Part shown: positions 6,019 to 13,925 of the stretch, piece after piece
How the letters are laid out: each line of letters opens with the position of its first letter
How positions within the stretch are numbered: position 1 is the stretch's first letter
From: UBA5336 sp964492485
GTDB taxonomy: Bacteria > Pseudomonadota > Alphaproteobacteria > Caulobacterales > Hyphomonadaceae
Direction: 5' to 3'
Assembly (NCBI GenBank): GCA_964492485.1
Contig: CAZBKM010000028.1
Location: 1-13,960, forward strand
DNA: 13,960 nucleotides
The notes under the pieces: model-generated
Told to the model about the DNA's origin: nothing
Databases searched by the model: none
The model's input: only the letters and a program-made list of their open reading frames with translations
Made by a program: the position numbers and the translations under genes

Positions 6019-7059
6019 ATGCTGGACCTACCTCTGATCTGGGCGATCCTCATCGCGGTGGCGGTGATGATGTACGTCCTGCTCGACGGCTTCGACCTGG
6101 GCGTCGGCATCATGACCGGTTTCGCCGAGGACGAGACCGAGCGCAGCATGATGACCGCCTCGGTGGAGCCGGTCTGGGACGGCAACGAGACCTGGCTGAT
6201 CCTGGGGGGCGGCGGCCTGCTTGCCGCATTTCCCCTCGCCTACAGTATCCTGATGCCGGCCTTCTACCTGCCGGTCCTGCTCATGCTGGCGGCCTTGATC
6301 TTCCGGGGCGTCGCCTTCGAGTTCCGCCACAAGGCGGTCCGCCCGACGACCAAGCGGTTCTGGAACGGCGCCTTCTTCGGCGGGTCGCTTGCCGCGGCGC
6401 TGAGCCAGGGCCTGATCCTGGGCGGCTTCGTCCAGGGGGTCGAGGTGACCGGGCGCAGCTTCTCCGGCGGCGCATTCGACTGGCTGACCCCCTTCACCCT
6501 GCTTGTCGCGGTGTCTGTCACCGCCGGCTATGTCCTGCTGGGCGCCTGCTGGCTCTACCTCAAGGCCGAGGGAGCCCTCCAGGAGAAGGCGCGCCGCTGG
6601 GGCCTCGGGGCGCTGGCCGCCGTGTCGATCTGTTTTCTTGCCGTCAGCTTCGCGACGCTCTCCATCGATCCGCGCGTGACGGAGCGCTGGGGCTTCACCA
6701 TGACGGACCTGGATGTGAGCCGGATGCTTCCCCTTGCGCCCATCCCGCTGGCCGGAATGGCGCTGGTCGCCTGGCTGGCCCGCGACCTCTGGTTCCAGCC
6801 CGAGGGTGCACCGGACTGGCGACCGTACCTGCTGACCGCAGGCATCTTTCTCAGTGGCTATATCGGCTTCGCCGTCAGCCTTTTCCCCTATCTCGCGCCG
6901 TTCGAGGTGACGCTATGGGACGCGGCGGCGCGCGACAATGCGCTGGGCCTGATGCTGGTCGGCGCCGCGATCATGCTGCCAACCATCCTGATCTATACCG
7001 GCTATGTGTATTCCCTGTTCTGGGGCAAGGTTCAGCCGGGGGATGGTTACCATGGCTAG
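6019..7059 (+). CDS. cydB: Cytochrome bd-type quinol oxidase subunit II (CioB type)
   Basis: Subunit II is an all-helical partner of CydA. The 346-residue product has LLDGFDLGVG (21-30), PVWDGNETWLILGGGGLL (51-68), the FRHK motif (102-105) and the C-terminal YTGYVYSLFWGKV (326-338), all typical of CydB/CioB. About eight or nine hydrophobic helices are visible. The start is the ATG 13 bases after the cydA stop, with AGGAG (6004-6008) overlapping that stop codon. The frame remains open upstream inside cydA, but without family similarity. Its last codons overlap the start of the small third gene, implying translational coupling. Confidence 0.95.
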   Translation: MLDLPLIWAILIAVAVMMYVLLDGFDLGVGIMTGFAEDETERSMMTASVEPVWDGNETWLILGGGGLLAAFPLAYSILMPAFYLPVLLMLAALIFRGVAFEFRHKAVRPTTKRFWNGAFFGGSLAAALSQGLILGGFVQGVEVTGRSFSGGAFDWLTPFTLLVAVSVTAGYVLLGACWLYLKAEGALQEKARRWGLGALAAVSICFLAVSFATLSIDPRVTERWGFTMTDLDVSRMLPLAPIPLAGMALVAWLARDLWFQPEGAPDWRPYLLTAGIFLSGYIGFAVSLFPYLAPFEVTLWDAAARDNALGLMLVGAAIMLPTILIYTGYVYSLFWGKVQPGDGYHG

Positions 7060-7228
7060 ATCCGACGAGACCGGCGAACGCTTCGGCCCCGTCGGACCGC
7101 CCGAGCGGGGCGAGCCACCCCAGCCGCTCTGGCGCCGGCTTCTCTGGTTTGCAGGCCTGGCCGTGGCAAGCGTGACCGTGGTCAGCGCGGTTGCCTATGC
7201 ACTGCGCGGCCTCCTGTTCATCGGCTGA
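7052..7228 (+). CDS. DUF2474 family small membrane protein, CydX-like subunit of the bd oxidase
   Basis: This 58-residue protein has a charged, proline-rich N-terminus, then PLWRRLLWFAGLAVASV and one transmembrane helix (about 29-52). The PLWRR-LLWF-LAVASV pattern fits DUF2474 (PF10617), small single-span proteins encoded after cioAB/cydAB and thought to act like CydX in stabilising the oxidase. The ATG lies inside the last codons of cydB (8-base overlap) with a G-rich ribosome site (7038-7043). An in-frame ATG at 7043 is an alternative that adds three residues. The stop is only 12 bases from the convergent pccA stop. Confidence 0.82.
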   Translation: MARSDETGERFGPVGPPERGEPPQPLWRRLLWFAGLAVASVTVVSAVAYALRGLLFIG

Positions 7229-7240
7229 CCCGCCACCCGT

Positions 7241-9241
7241 TCATGCGAGTTCGATCATGATCTCGTCGGCGGCCACAGGGTCGCCGGCGGAGACCGCCAC
7301 GGTCTTCACCGTCCCGTCGGCCTCGGCGCGAATGATGTTCTGCATCTTCATGGCCTCGACGATGCAGACCGCCTCGCCCGCCTTTACTTCCTGACCTTCC
7401 TCGACCTCGATCGACACCACCAGGCCGGGCATGGGCGAGGCGATCATCTTCGACATGTCGGGGCGTTGCTTCTCGGGCAGGCGCCTGTGGAAATCGGCGA
7501 TGGTCGGGGTGCAGACCAGTGCCGGCAGCGACACGCCGCGATGCTGGAAGAGGTAGCCCTCGGTCCGGTCGGAGAATTTCACCGCGAAGGGCTGCCCATC
7601 CAGAACGCCCTCAATCAGGTGCGCGCCGGGCCGCCAGCCGGAGACCAGCGTATGGGACGTCCCGCCCTCGATCGTCACGGTTGCCTCCCCTTCGCCCAGG
7701 TCGAGCTCAATCGGACAGTAGTCGTCGCCCAGGATAACGACCCAGTCCCGGCGCGGCGCCTGCGGCGGGGTCATCCGCCCGGAAATCCGGGTCATCCGCG
7801 CTGCCGTGACGCCATGGACGAACGCGGAGGCACAGATCATGAGCGCACGCTGAAACGCCGTCGGCGCCGTACCGGCAAACCCGTCGGGGAACTGGTTCTT
7901 TATGTAGGCGGTCGTGATGTCTCCCGAACGGAAGACCGGTTCGTCCATCACGGCGGCAACGAAGGGAATGTTGTCCTGAATGCCGCGAATATGGAACCGG
8001 TCCAGCGCGGCAGCCTGAGTGTCGAGCGCGATGTCGCGGGTGGCGCCATGGGTGACCAGCTTGGCGATCATCGGGTCGTAATACATCGAGATCTCGTCGC
8101 CTTCGCGCACGCCGCTGTCGACACGCACGGTGCCCTCGCCGAGCGGACCTTCCTTCGTTGCCTGGAAGTGACGCAGCCGACCGATGGACGGAACGAAGTT
8201 GCGATACGGGTCCTCGGCATAGATGCGGCTTTCCACCGCCCAACCCTTGATCGTGAGATCCTCCTGGCGGAAGGCCAGCGCCTCGCCTGAGGCCACGCGC
8301 AGCATCTGCTCCACCAGGTCGACCCCGGTGATCATCTCGGTGACGGGGTGCTCCACCTGCAGGCGGGTGTTCATCTCCAGGAAGAAAAAGCTCTTGTCGA
8401 CGCCCGAGGCCACGAATTCCACGGTCCCGGCACTGTCATAGTTTACGGCCTTCGCCAGGGCGACGGCCTGCTCGCCCATGCGCCGGCGGGTCTCCTCGTC
8501 CAGGAGCGGCGAGGGCGCCTCCTCGATGACCTTCTGGTTCCGCCGCTGGATCGAGCATTCGCGCTCGAACAGGTAGAGACAGTTTCCATGCTTGTCGCCA
8601 AGGACCTGGATCTCGACGTGGCGGGGGTTCTCCACGAATTTCTCGATAAAGACCCGGTCATCGCCGAAAGAGGCCATCGCCTCGGCTTTCACTGCCGGAA
8701 AGCCCTCCTCGACCTCGCCATCGGAATAGGCGACGCGGATGCCCTTCCCGCCCCCCCCTGCAGACGCCTTGATCATGACGGGATAGCCGATCTCCCGGCT
8801 GATGCGGATCGCTTCCTCAGTGTCCTCTATCAGGCCCATATGACCAGGAACCGTATTGACCCCGGCCTCGGCCGCGAACCGTTTCGAGGTGATCTTGTCA
8901 CCCATCGCCTCGATCGCGCCGGGATTCGGGCCGATGAAGACGATCCCTTCTGTCTCCAGCCGTCTGGCGAAAGCGGGATTCTCCGACAGGAAGCCGAAAC
9001 CAGGGTGCACCGCCTGCGCTCCGGTCTTGCGCACCGCATCCACGATCCGGTCCATTACGAGATAGGAGTCCGCAGCCGGCGACGGGCCGATATGCACCGC
9101 TTCGTCCGCCATCTCGACCGCCATGGACCGGGCATCCGCATCGGAATAGACGACCACGGTCTTCACACCCAGTCGTCGACACGTCTTGATGATCCGCACG
9201 GCGATCTCGCCCCGGTTCGCGATCAGGATCTTGTCGAACAT
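7241..9241 (-). CDS. pccA: Propionyl-CoA carboxylase alpha (biotin-containing) subunit
   Basis: The alpha subunit carries biotin carboxylase and biotin carrier domains and, with PccB, makes methylmalonyl-CoA from propionyl-CoA. From the start MFDKILIANRGEIAVR the 666 residues show the biotin carboxylase domain (1 to about 450), with the ATP-grasp loop AGGGGKG (161-167) and EMNTRLQVEHPVTE (289-302). A BT-type linking domain (about 500-590, RDWVVILGDDYCP) follows, then a biotinyl domain with the acceptor lysine K632 in EAMKM, 35 residues from the C-terminus. The BT domain and length favour PCC over acetyl-CoA carboxylase AccC or methylcrotonyl-CoA carboxylase. An in-frame ATG at 9271 would add ten residues but the family begins at MFDKI. 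No pccB or mutase gene is in the window. Confidence 0.9.
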   Translation of the reverse strand: MFDKILIANRGEIAVRIIKTCRRLGVKTVVVYSDADARSMAVEMADEAVHIGPSPAADSYLVMDRIVDAVRKTGAQAVHPGFGFLSENPAFARRLETEGIVFIGPNPGAIEAMGDKITSKRFAAEAGVNTVPGHMGLIEDTEEAIRISREIGYPVMIKASAGGGGKGIRVAYSDGEVEEGFPAVKAEAMASFGDDRVFIEKFVENPRHVEIQVLGDKHGNCLYLFERECSIQRRNQKVIEEAPSPLLDEETRRRMGEQAVALAKAVNYDSAGTVEFVASGVDKSFFFLEMNTRLQVEHPVTEMITGVDLVEQMLRVASGEALAFRQEDLTIKGWAVESRIYAEDPYRNFVPSIGRLRHFQATKEGPLGEGTVRVDSGVREGDEISMYYDPMIAKLVTHGATRDIALDTQAAALDRFHIRGIQDNIPFVAAVMDEPVFRSGDITTAYIKNQFPDGFAGTAPTAFQRALMICASAFVHGVTAARMTRISGRMTPPQAPRRDWVVILGDDYCPIELDLGEGEATVTIEGGTSHTLVSGWRPGAHLIEGVLDGQPFAVKFSDRTEGYLFQHRGVSLPALVCTPTIADFHRRLPEKQRPDMSKMIASPMPGLVVSIEVEEGQEVKAGEAVCIVEAMKMQNIIRAEADGTVKTVAVSAGDPVAADEIMIELA

Positions 9242-9271
9242 GCCCGCCCCGTTTCCTGTTGTCCTTGCCAT

Positions 9272-9486
9272 GTTTGCCTTGGCTTAGGCGGTCGCCGGAC
9301 CCTTGTCCATTGTCCCCAGGGTCAACCCCGGGGGTGCCCTCGCGTCGCCTCGCCCGCGCCACGATCCGCGGCCAGGAAGGGCGGGCCGGCCAGGCTGGCA
9401 AAGTCTGCGGACTGGCCCTGCCGGTCGAGTCATAGGAGAGGTGGCAGCCGCGTGAAGCGCAACGCCAGAATGGGAGTGTCCGGACG
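9272..9486. other. pccA-murJ divergent intergenic region
   Basis: This gap must hold both promoters. It contains an inverted repeat GACCCT (9298-9303) and AGGGTC (9318-9323) with a 14-base spacer that includes a direct repeat TTGTCC-A-TTGTCC. On the minus strand a TTGACC lies at the edge of the inverted repeat. Ahead of murJ is an AGGAG (9434-9438) and a possible short leader frame. No confident -10 elements are seen. Confidence 0.4.
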
Positions 9487-11052
9487 ATGAGCCTAGTGCG
9501 GAACACGCTGGTCCAGTCGGGCTGGACGCTCGGCAGTCGCCTTCTCGGCTTCGCGCGCGACGTGGCCATCCTCGCACGCCTGGGCGCCGGGCCGGTCGCC
9601 GACGCATTCGTCACCGCCCAGCAGTTTCCGAACCTGTTTCGCCGCGTCTTCGCCGAAGGCGCCTTCGCGCAGGCTTTCGTTCCGGCCTATGCACGCACCC
9701 TGGAGAGCGAGGGGCCCGAGGCCGCCCGCCAAGTGGCTGAAGACACCCTGCGCGGTCTCTTCGCCATCACGGTCCTTACCGTGGTGGCGGCCCAGGTGGC
9801 CATGCCCTGGATCATGCTGGGCCTGCATGGCGGCTACCGGAATGATCCGGTCCATTTTCCCCTGGCGATCCTGCTGACCCAGATCACCATGCCCTATCTG
9901 TCCTTCATGGCGCTGGCGGCGCTGCTGTCGGGCATCCTCAATGCCGCCGGGCGGTTCGCCCTGACCGCGGCCGCGCCGACCCTGCTGAACCTCTGCCTGC
10001 TGGCGGCGGTGTGGTATGGCGAGCAGCGCTACGAGACCGTGCGGGCGCTGGCGGCGGCCATCACGCTGTCGGGGCTGCTTCAGGTGGGCGCCCTGTGGAT
10101 CGGTGTGGCCCGTCAAGGGGTGCGGTTGCGCCTTGGCCTGCCGCGCCTGACGCCCGCGGTGCGCAAGGTGGCCGCGCTGGCCGTTCCGGGGGTCATTGCA
10201 GGCTCCGGCACCCAGATCAACATCCTGGTGACCGGTGCGCTGGCGAGTTTCGAGCAGGGCGCCAAGACCTGGCTCTATTCCGCCGATCGGCTCTACCAGC
10301 TCCCGCTCGGGCTTGTCGGCGTGGCGGTCGGCCTCGCCATCCTGCCGCGCCTGTCGCGGGCCGTCGGCAGCGAGGACAGCGACAGCGCCCGCACGACCCT
10401 GGATGACGGGATCGGCCTCGCCATGGCCCTGACCCTGCCGGCAGCGGCTGCGCTGGTGGCAATCCCCGTCCTGCTGACAGATGGCCTGTTCGCCCGGGGC
10501 GGGTTCACCGCCGAGGATGCGGCCCAGACGGGCAAGGCACTGATCCATTTCGGCTGGGGCGTGCCCGCCTTCGTGCTCATCAAGGTGCTGGCGCCGGCCT
10601 ACTTCGCCCGCGAGGACACACGCACACCCATGGCGTTCGCCCTGGTTTCGGTCGCCCTGAACACCGTGCTGGGGGCCGTGCTGTTCGTCTGGCTTCTGCA
10701 GCGGGGAGAGGACGGCTTTCCCGGCCTCGCCGTCGCCACCAGCCTGGCGGCCTGGCTCAATGCCGGCCTGCTCGCGCGCGGCCTGTGGCGTCGGGGCTGG
10801 TACAGGCCGGGCCCGCGCCTCGCGTCCCGCCTGGCGCGGACCGGGCTTGCCACCGGGGCCATGACCGTCCTCCTGATGTTCGCGCCGGGGCAGATGCCGG
10901 CGCTGAGCGCGCTGGCCTTCGGTTCGTCCTTCGCCGCGACGCTGGGCGTCATCCTGGCAGGCGGCATCGTCTACGCCCTCGCCGCGCTGGCCACCGGTGC
11001 GGTGGCACCGTCCGACCTCGCCCGCCTGGTCCGGCGCCGCACCGGGCGCTGA
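9487..11052 (+). CDS. murJ: Lipid II flippase MurJ (MviN)
   Basis: MurJ is a MOP-superfamily inner-membrane transporter that flips lipid II for peptidoglycan synthesis. The 521-residue, roughly 14-helix protein keeps residues essential in E. coli MurJ at matching places: R18 and R24 in SRLLGFARD, D39 in VADAF, R52 and E57 in NLFRRVFAEGAF, and an arginine near 268 in SADRLYQLPLG. The N-terminal block through QAFVPAY is especially diagnostic. The ATG has GGGAG (9472-9476) 10 bases upstream. It leads a murJ-trpS arrangement common in alphaproteobacteria, although glnD, often just upstream, is not here. Confidence 0.96.
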   Translation: MSLVRNTLVQSGWTLGSRLLGFARDVAILARLGAGPVADAFVTAQQFPNLFRRVFAEGAFAQAFVPAYARTLESEGPEAARQVAEDTLRGLFAITVLTVVAAQVAMPWIMLGLHGGYRNDPVHFPLAILLTQITMPYLSFMALAALLSGILNAAGRFALTAAAPTLLNLCLLAAVWYGEQRYETVRALAAAITLSGLLQVGALWIGVARQGVRLRLGLPRLTPAVRKVAALAVPGVIAGSGTQINILVTGALASFEQGAKTWLYSADRLYQLPLGLVGVAVGLAILPRLSRAVGSEDSDSARTTLDDGIGLAMALTLPAAAALVAIPVLLTDGLFARGGFTAEDAAQTGKALIHFGWGVPAFVLIKVLAPAYFAREDTRTPMAFALVSVALNTVLGAVLFVWLLQRGEDGFPGLAVATSLAAWLNAGLLARGLWRRGWYRPGPRLASRLARTGLATGAMTVLLMFAPGQMPALSALAFGSSFAATLGVILAGGIVYALAALATGAVAPSDLARLVRRRTGR

Positions 11053-11099
11053 GCGAAAGCGGCTTCCGTTTCGCGGGCCGGCACGCTAGACGCGGCGCC

Positions 11100-12134
11100 A
11101 TGACTGACCACCCAACCCCCTTTGGCGGGCCGAAGCGCATCTTTTCCGGCGTGCAGCCTTCCGGCGACCTGCACCTTGGCAACTATCTCGGGGCCCTCAA
11201 GGCGTTCGCCGCGCTGCAGGGCGACCATGACAGTCTCTACTGCGTCGTCGACCTGCACGCGATCACGGTGCCCCAGGACCCGCGAACACTGGCCGCCAAG
11301 ACGCGCGAGATCGGCGCTGCCTTCCTGGCGGCCGGAGTCGACCCCGTCCGCTCCATCGTGTTTGCCCAGTCGAGTGTCAGCGCCCACAGCGAGCTCGGCT
11401 GGTATCTGAACTGCGTCGCCCGCATGGGCTGGGTCCAGCGGATGACCCAGTTCAAGGACAAGGCGGGGCGCGATGCCGAGCGGGCATCGGTCGGGCTGTT
11501 CGACTATCCGGTGCTCCAGGCCGCTGACATTCTCGCCTACAAGGCAACCCATGTGCCTGTCGGCGAAGACCAGAAACAGCACCTGGAACTGACCCGGGAC
11601 ATTGCCGACAAGTTCAACCGGGATTTCGACGCACCGGGCTTCTTCCCCCTGCCGGAGCCGGTCACCGACGGGCCCGGCACGCGGATCATGAGCCTGAAGG
11701 ACGGCACGAAGAAGATGTCGAAGTCCGACCCGTCGGACCTGTCGCGCATCAACCTCACCGACGACGCCGATACGATCGCGAGAAAGATCAGGAAGGCGCG
11801 CACAGATACGCAGCCGGTACCCGACACCACCGAAGGGCTGGAAGCCCGACCGGAAGTCGCCAACCTTCTCAACATCTACGCGACGCTGGCCGACACCACC
11901 GTCGACGCCGTGATCGCCGAATATGCCGGCGCCGGGTTTGGAACCTTCAAGCCGGCACTGGCAGATCTGGCCGTGGACAGGCTTGCGCCCGTGACCCAGG
12001 CCATGCGCAGCCTGTTGGACGATCCGGCAGAGATGGATCGGGTCCTTGCGACGGGCGCCGAGCGCGCCGCATCCATCGCCGAACCGGTCATGGCGGAGGT
12101 GCGGCGAATCATCGGCTTCTGGTCACCGCGCTGA
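11100..12134 (+). CDS. trpS: Tryptophan--tRNA ligase
   Basis: TrpS is a class I synthetase that charges tRNA-Trp in the cytoplasm. The 344-residue length is standard. The N-terminal signature RIFSGVQPSGDLHLGNYLGAL holds the HIGH equivalent (LHLGN, about 24-28), and DGTKKMSKSDPSD holds the KMSKS loop (205-209). LNCVARMGWVQRMTQFKDK and LFDYPVLQAADILAYKA are further TrpS marks. The start is the ATG 47 bases after murJ; the frame continues upstream inside murJ without family similarity. No clear Shine-Dalgarno precedes the ATG, which is unusual in this window. Confidence 0.97.
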   Translation: MTDHPTPFGGPKRIFSGVQPSGDLHLGNYLGALKAFAALQGDHDSLYCVVDLHAITVPQDPRTLAAKTREIGAAFLAAGVDPVRSIVFAQSSVSAHSELGWYLNCVARMGWVQRMTQFKDKAGRDAERASVGLFDYPVLQAADILAYKATHVPVGEDQKQHLELTRDIADKFNRDFDAPGFFPLPEPVTDGPGTRIMSLKDGTKKMSKSDPSDLSRINLTDDADTIARKIRKARTDTQPVPDTTEGLEARPEVANLLNIYATLADTTVDAVIAEYAGAGFGTFKPALADLAVDRLAPVTQAMRSLLDDPAEMDRVLATGAERAASIAEPVMAEVRRIIGFWSPR

Positions 12135-12172
12135 GGCGGCCCTATCTTGCGTGGCAGGTCCGGAGGCCGATC

Positions 12173-12673
12173 ATGACCCTTTCACCCCGTCTGAGTCCTG
12201 CCCTGTCTGGCCTGGCCCTGTCTGTCCTTCTAGCGGCTGGCCTGGCCGCATGTGGGGAGGCCGGGGCGCCTGCCACCGACGGGGCCGCCCCCCTGACGGT
12301 CAATGGCGCCTTCGTGGTCGTCCCTCCGGGCGGGCGGGACGTGACCCTTGGCGGCGCGGTCCTGACGGCCGGCGCAGGGGACGTGCTGGTCACCGGCGTG
12401 ATGACGCCTGCGGCCGAGCGGGTGGAACTGCATACCATGTCCATGCAGGACGGGCGTATGCAGATGCGCCAGCTTGATACGGTGGAGATTCCGGCAGGCG
12501 GAACGCGGACGCTGGCACGTGGCGGCGATCATCTCATGCTGTTCGGCCTGGACACGCTGGAAGCAGGGACACAGGTGCCCATGAGCTTCACCTATCGCAC
12601 GGGCGATGGGGCCGAGGCGTCCCTCAAGGTCGAGGCTGAGGTACGGACGCTGGGCACACCGCCTGCGCAATAA
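12173..12673 (+). CDS. PCu(A)C-type copper chaperone, predicted lipoprotein
   Basis: The 166-residue protein has a signal peptide ending in the lipobox LAAC, with predicted lipidation at Cys27. The copper-binding pattern of the PCu(A)C family is present with exact spacing: H87, ten residues, M98, twenty-one residues, H120, one residue, M122 (motifs VELHTM, MQMRQ and GGDHLMLFGL). Such proteins bind Cu(I) in the periplasm and hand it to cytochrome oxidase assembly (Sco and the CuA centre). Most relatives are soluble, so membrane anchoring is of interest. GGAGG (12162-12166) precedes the ATG by 6 bases. It follows trpS by 38 bases and may be cotranscribed. A palindromic repeat starts just after its stop codon. 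Confidence 0.9.
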   Translation: MTLSPRLSPALSGLALSVLLAAGLAACGEAGAPATDGAAPLTVNGAFVVVPPGGRDVTLGGAVLTAGAGDVLVTGVMTPAAERVELHTMSMQDGRMQMRQLDTVEIPAGGTRTLARGGDHLMLFGLDTLEAGTQVPMSFTYRTGDGAEASLKVEAEVRTLGTPPAQ

Positions 12674-12675
12674 GG

Positions 12676-12715
12676 CGCATTCAGGCGACGTGGATACCGG
12701 TTCGCCGTCGATGCG
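12676..12715 (+). repeat. Interspersed palindromic repeat, copy 3
   Basis: This copy has the same core as those at 4291-4390 (CAGGCGACGTGGATACCGG, then TTCGCCGTC), but with different outer arms: CGCAT (12676-12680) pairs with ATGCG (12711-12715). Arms differ from copy 1 (GTTTCC/GGAAAC) yet still pair, so the change is compensatory. It starts two bases after the stop of the copper chaperone gene. Confidence 0.8.
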
Positions 12716-12844
12716 TGCATCGGGTCATGCAGCCCGCAGGCGCGGTCCGCCCGCTCGGCATGCGAACTGCAGAACCTTGCCGATCCTTCAGGGTTAACAA
12801 CTTGCGAATGCAGTCCGGCTGACGCATCTTCGGAGCAACACCAA

Positions 12845-12861
12845 GGGGGGCTGTGCGCCCC
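12845..12861 (+). promoter_or_regulatory. Hairpin abutting the DUF2333 ribosome binding site
   Basis: GGGGGGC (12845-12851) pairs with GCGCCCC (12855-12861) with one G-G mismatch around the loop TGT. It ends 3 bases before AGGAG (12865-12869), the ribosome site of the next gene. It could influence ribosome access, or could be chance in GC-rich DNA. Confidence 0.3.
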
Positions 12862-12875
12862 ACCAGGAGACCGCG

Positions 12876-13925
12876 ATGTCCCGCCTGCCCGTTCCAGTGA
12901 ACCGCGCACCCCGGCGCAGCGGACCCGTCGTAACGGTACTGGGCAAGCGTGAGGGCCTCGATCTGGCCGGCGCGACCCCAAGTCCGGTGATGCGCCATGC
13001 CAGCCGGATCTGGACCGGTCTCAAGACCCTGACCGCGGCGGCCCTGGTGATCGCCGGACTGGGCGCCTACCCGGCCTGGATGTGGTCGCACCACCGGGTC
13101 GACACGACGCCGGTCGAGCGGTCCGAAATCGACCGCTGGGTAGCGCCAGAGGCCGCCGTGGCCGTGACGCTGATCGCGCGGGAGGTGGAAGGTGTCGGCT
13201 GGACCGGGGACAAGCCAGGCTGGTCGCCGGCCCGCCATCTGACCGCGCAACCCGCCTGGCAGTCGGGCCTTGTCACGGCCCTCGCGGATTTCGCACAACT
13301 GGCCGCCGTACTTGACCCCGACGCGCCGCCCGATCCCGACCTCGCAGCGGCAAGCCGCCTGCTGCGCCCCTCGACCGACGAGGCGATGACCCCCCGCCTG
13401 GTGGCGGCCGCGGAAGCCTTCGCCCGCTACAATGGCCGCGCCACCCGCGGCGCCGCCAATACGATCGACACGCCGGCGGAACTGGAACAGCTTTTGACCC
13501 TGATGGCGGTCTGGGCGGAGGATTCCCGCGAGGCGCTGGCCCGACGTGTCGGCCAGACCGATGCCTGGCCAGCGGAGAATGGCGATGTCCGTGTCTTCTA
13601 TGAGGCGCGGGCCCGGGCCCAGGTGGCGGACTCCCTGCTCAGCGGCATCCTCCATGCGACGCCGGAGCTGACGCGGCGGGCGAGCCTGCGTGCCCAGGTT
13701 CGCGAAGTCGAGCGGCTGTGGCGACAGGTGGCGGCGCAATCTCCACTCATGGTGTCGAACCAGCAGGGAGACGGGCTGTTCCTGCCCAATCATCTCGCCG
13801 CCATGGCCTGGCACCTCGACCGCGCCGAGCAGGAAACCCTGCGCCTGGCCGACATGGCGATCGGTGACGCGCCGAATACCGCCATCGCCAGCACCGACCG
13901 CATCATCCTGACGTCTGCGCCCTGA
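12876..13925 (+). CDS. DUF2333 family membrane-anchored protein
   Basis: The 349-residue protein has a basic cytoplasmic N-terminus of about 48 residues, one transmembrane helix (about 49-69) ending YPAWMWSHHRVD, and a large helical extracytoplasmic domain. The pattern after the helix (a short HxxD stretch, then LIAREVEGVGWTGDKPGWSP, then PAWQSGLVTALADFA) and the C-terminal MVSNQQGDGLFLPNHLAAMAW fit DUF2333 (PF10095), a proteobacterial family of unknown function. The start is supported by AGGAG 6 bases upstream. It lies 202 bases after the copper chaperone gene, across a repeat and a hairpin, so it may have its own promoter, though I see no clear hexamers. No enzyme motif is visible. Confidence 0.8.
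   Translation: MSRLPVPVNRAPRRSGPVVTVLGKREGLDLAGATPSPVMRHASRIWTGLKTLTAAALVIAGLGAYPAWMWSHHRVDTTPVERSEIDRWVAPEAAVAVTLIAREVEGVGWTGDKPGWSPARHLTAQPAWQSGLVTALADFAQLAAVLDPDAPPDPDLAAASRLLRPSTDEAMTPRLVAAAEAFARYNGRATRGAANTIDTPAELEQLLTLMAVWAEDSREALARRVGQTDAWPAENGDVRVFYEARARAQVADSLLSGILHATPELTRRASLRAQVREVERLWRQVAAQSPLMVSNQQGDGLFLPNHLAAMAWHLDRAEQETLRLADMAIGDAPNTAIASTDRIILTSAP

Noticed and set aside
7466..9490. Plus-strand frames of 274 and 380 codons opposite pccA
   Set aside because: The minus strand encodes a full-length PCC alpha subunit with intact catalytic motifs; the opposite frames have no recognisable protein features.
9493..10548. Minus-strand frame of 351 codons opposite murJ
   Set aside because: Its composition is Gln/Gly/Arg/His-rich, typical of antisense of a hydrophobic GC-rich gene; murJ is unambiguous.
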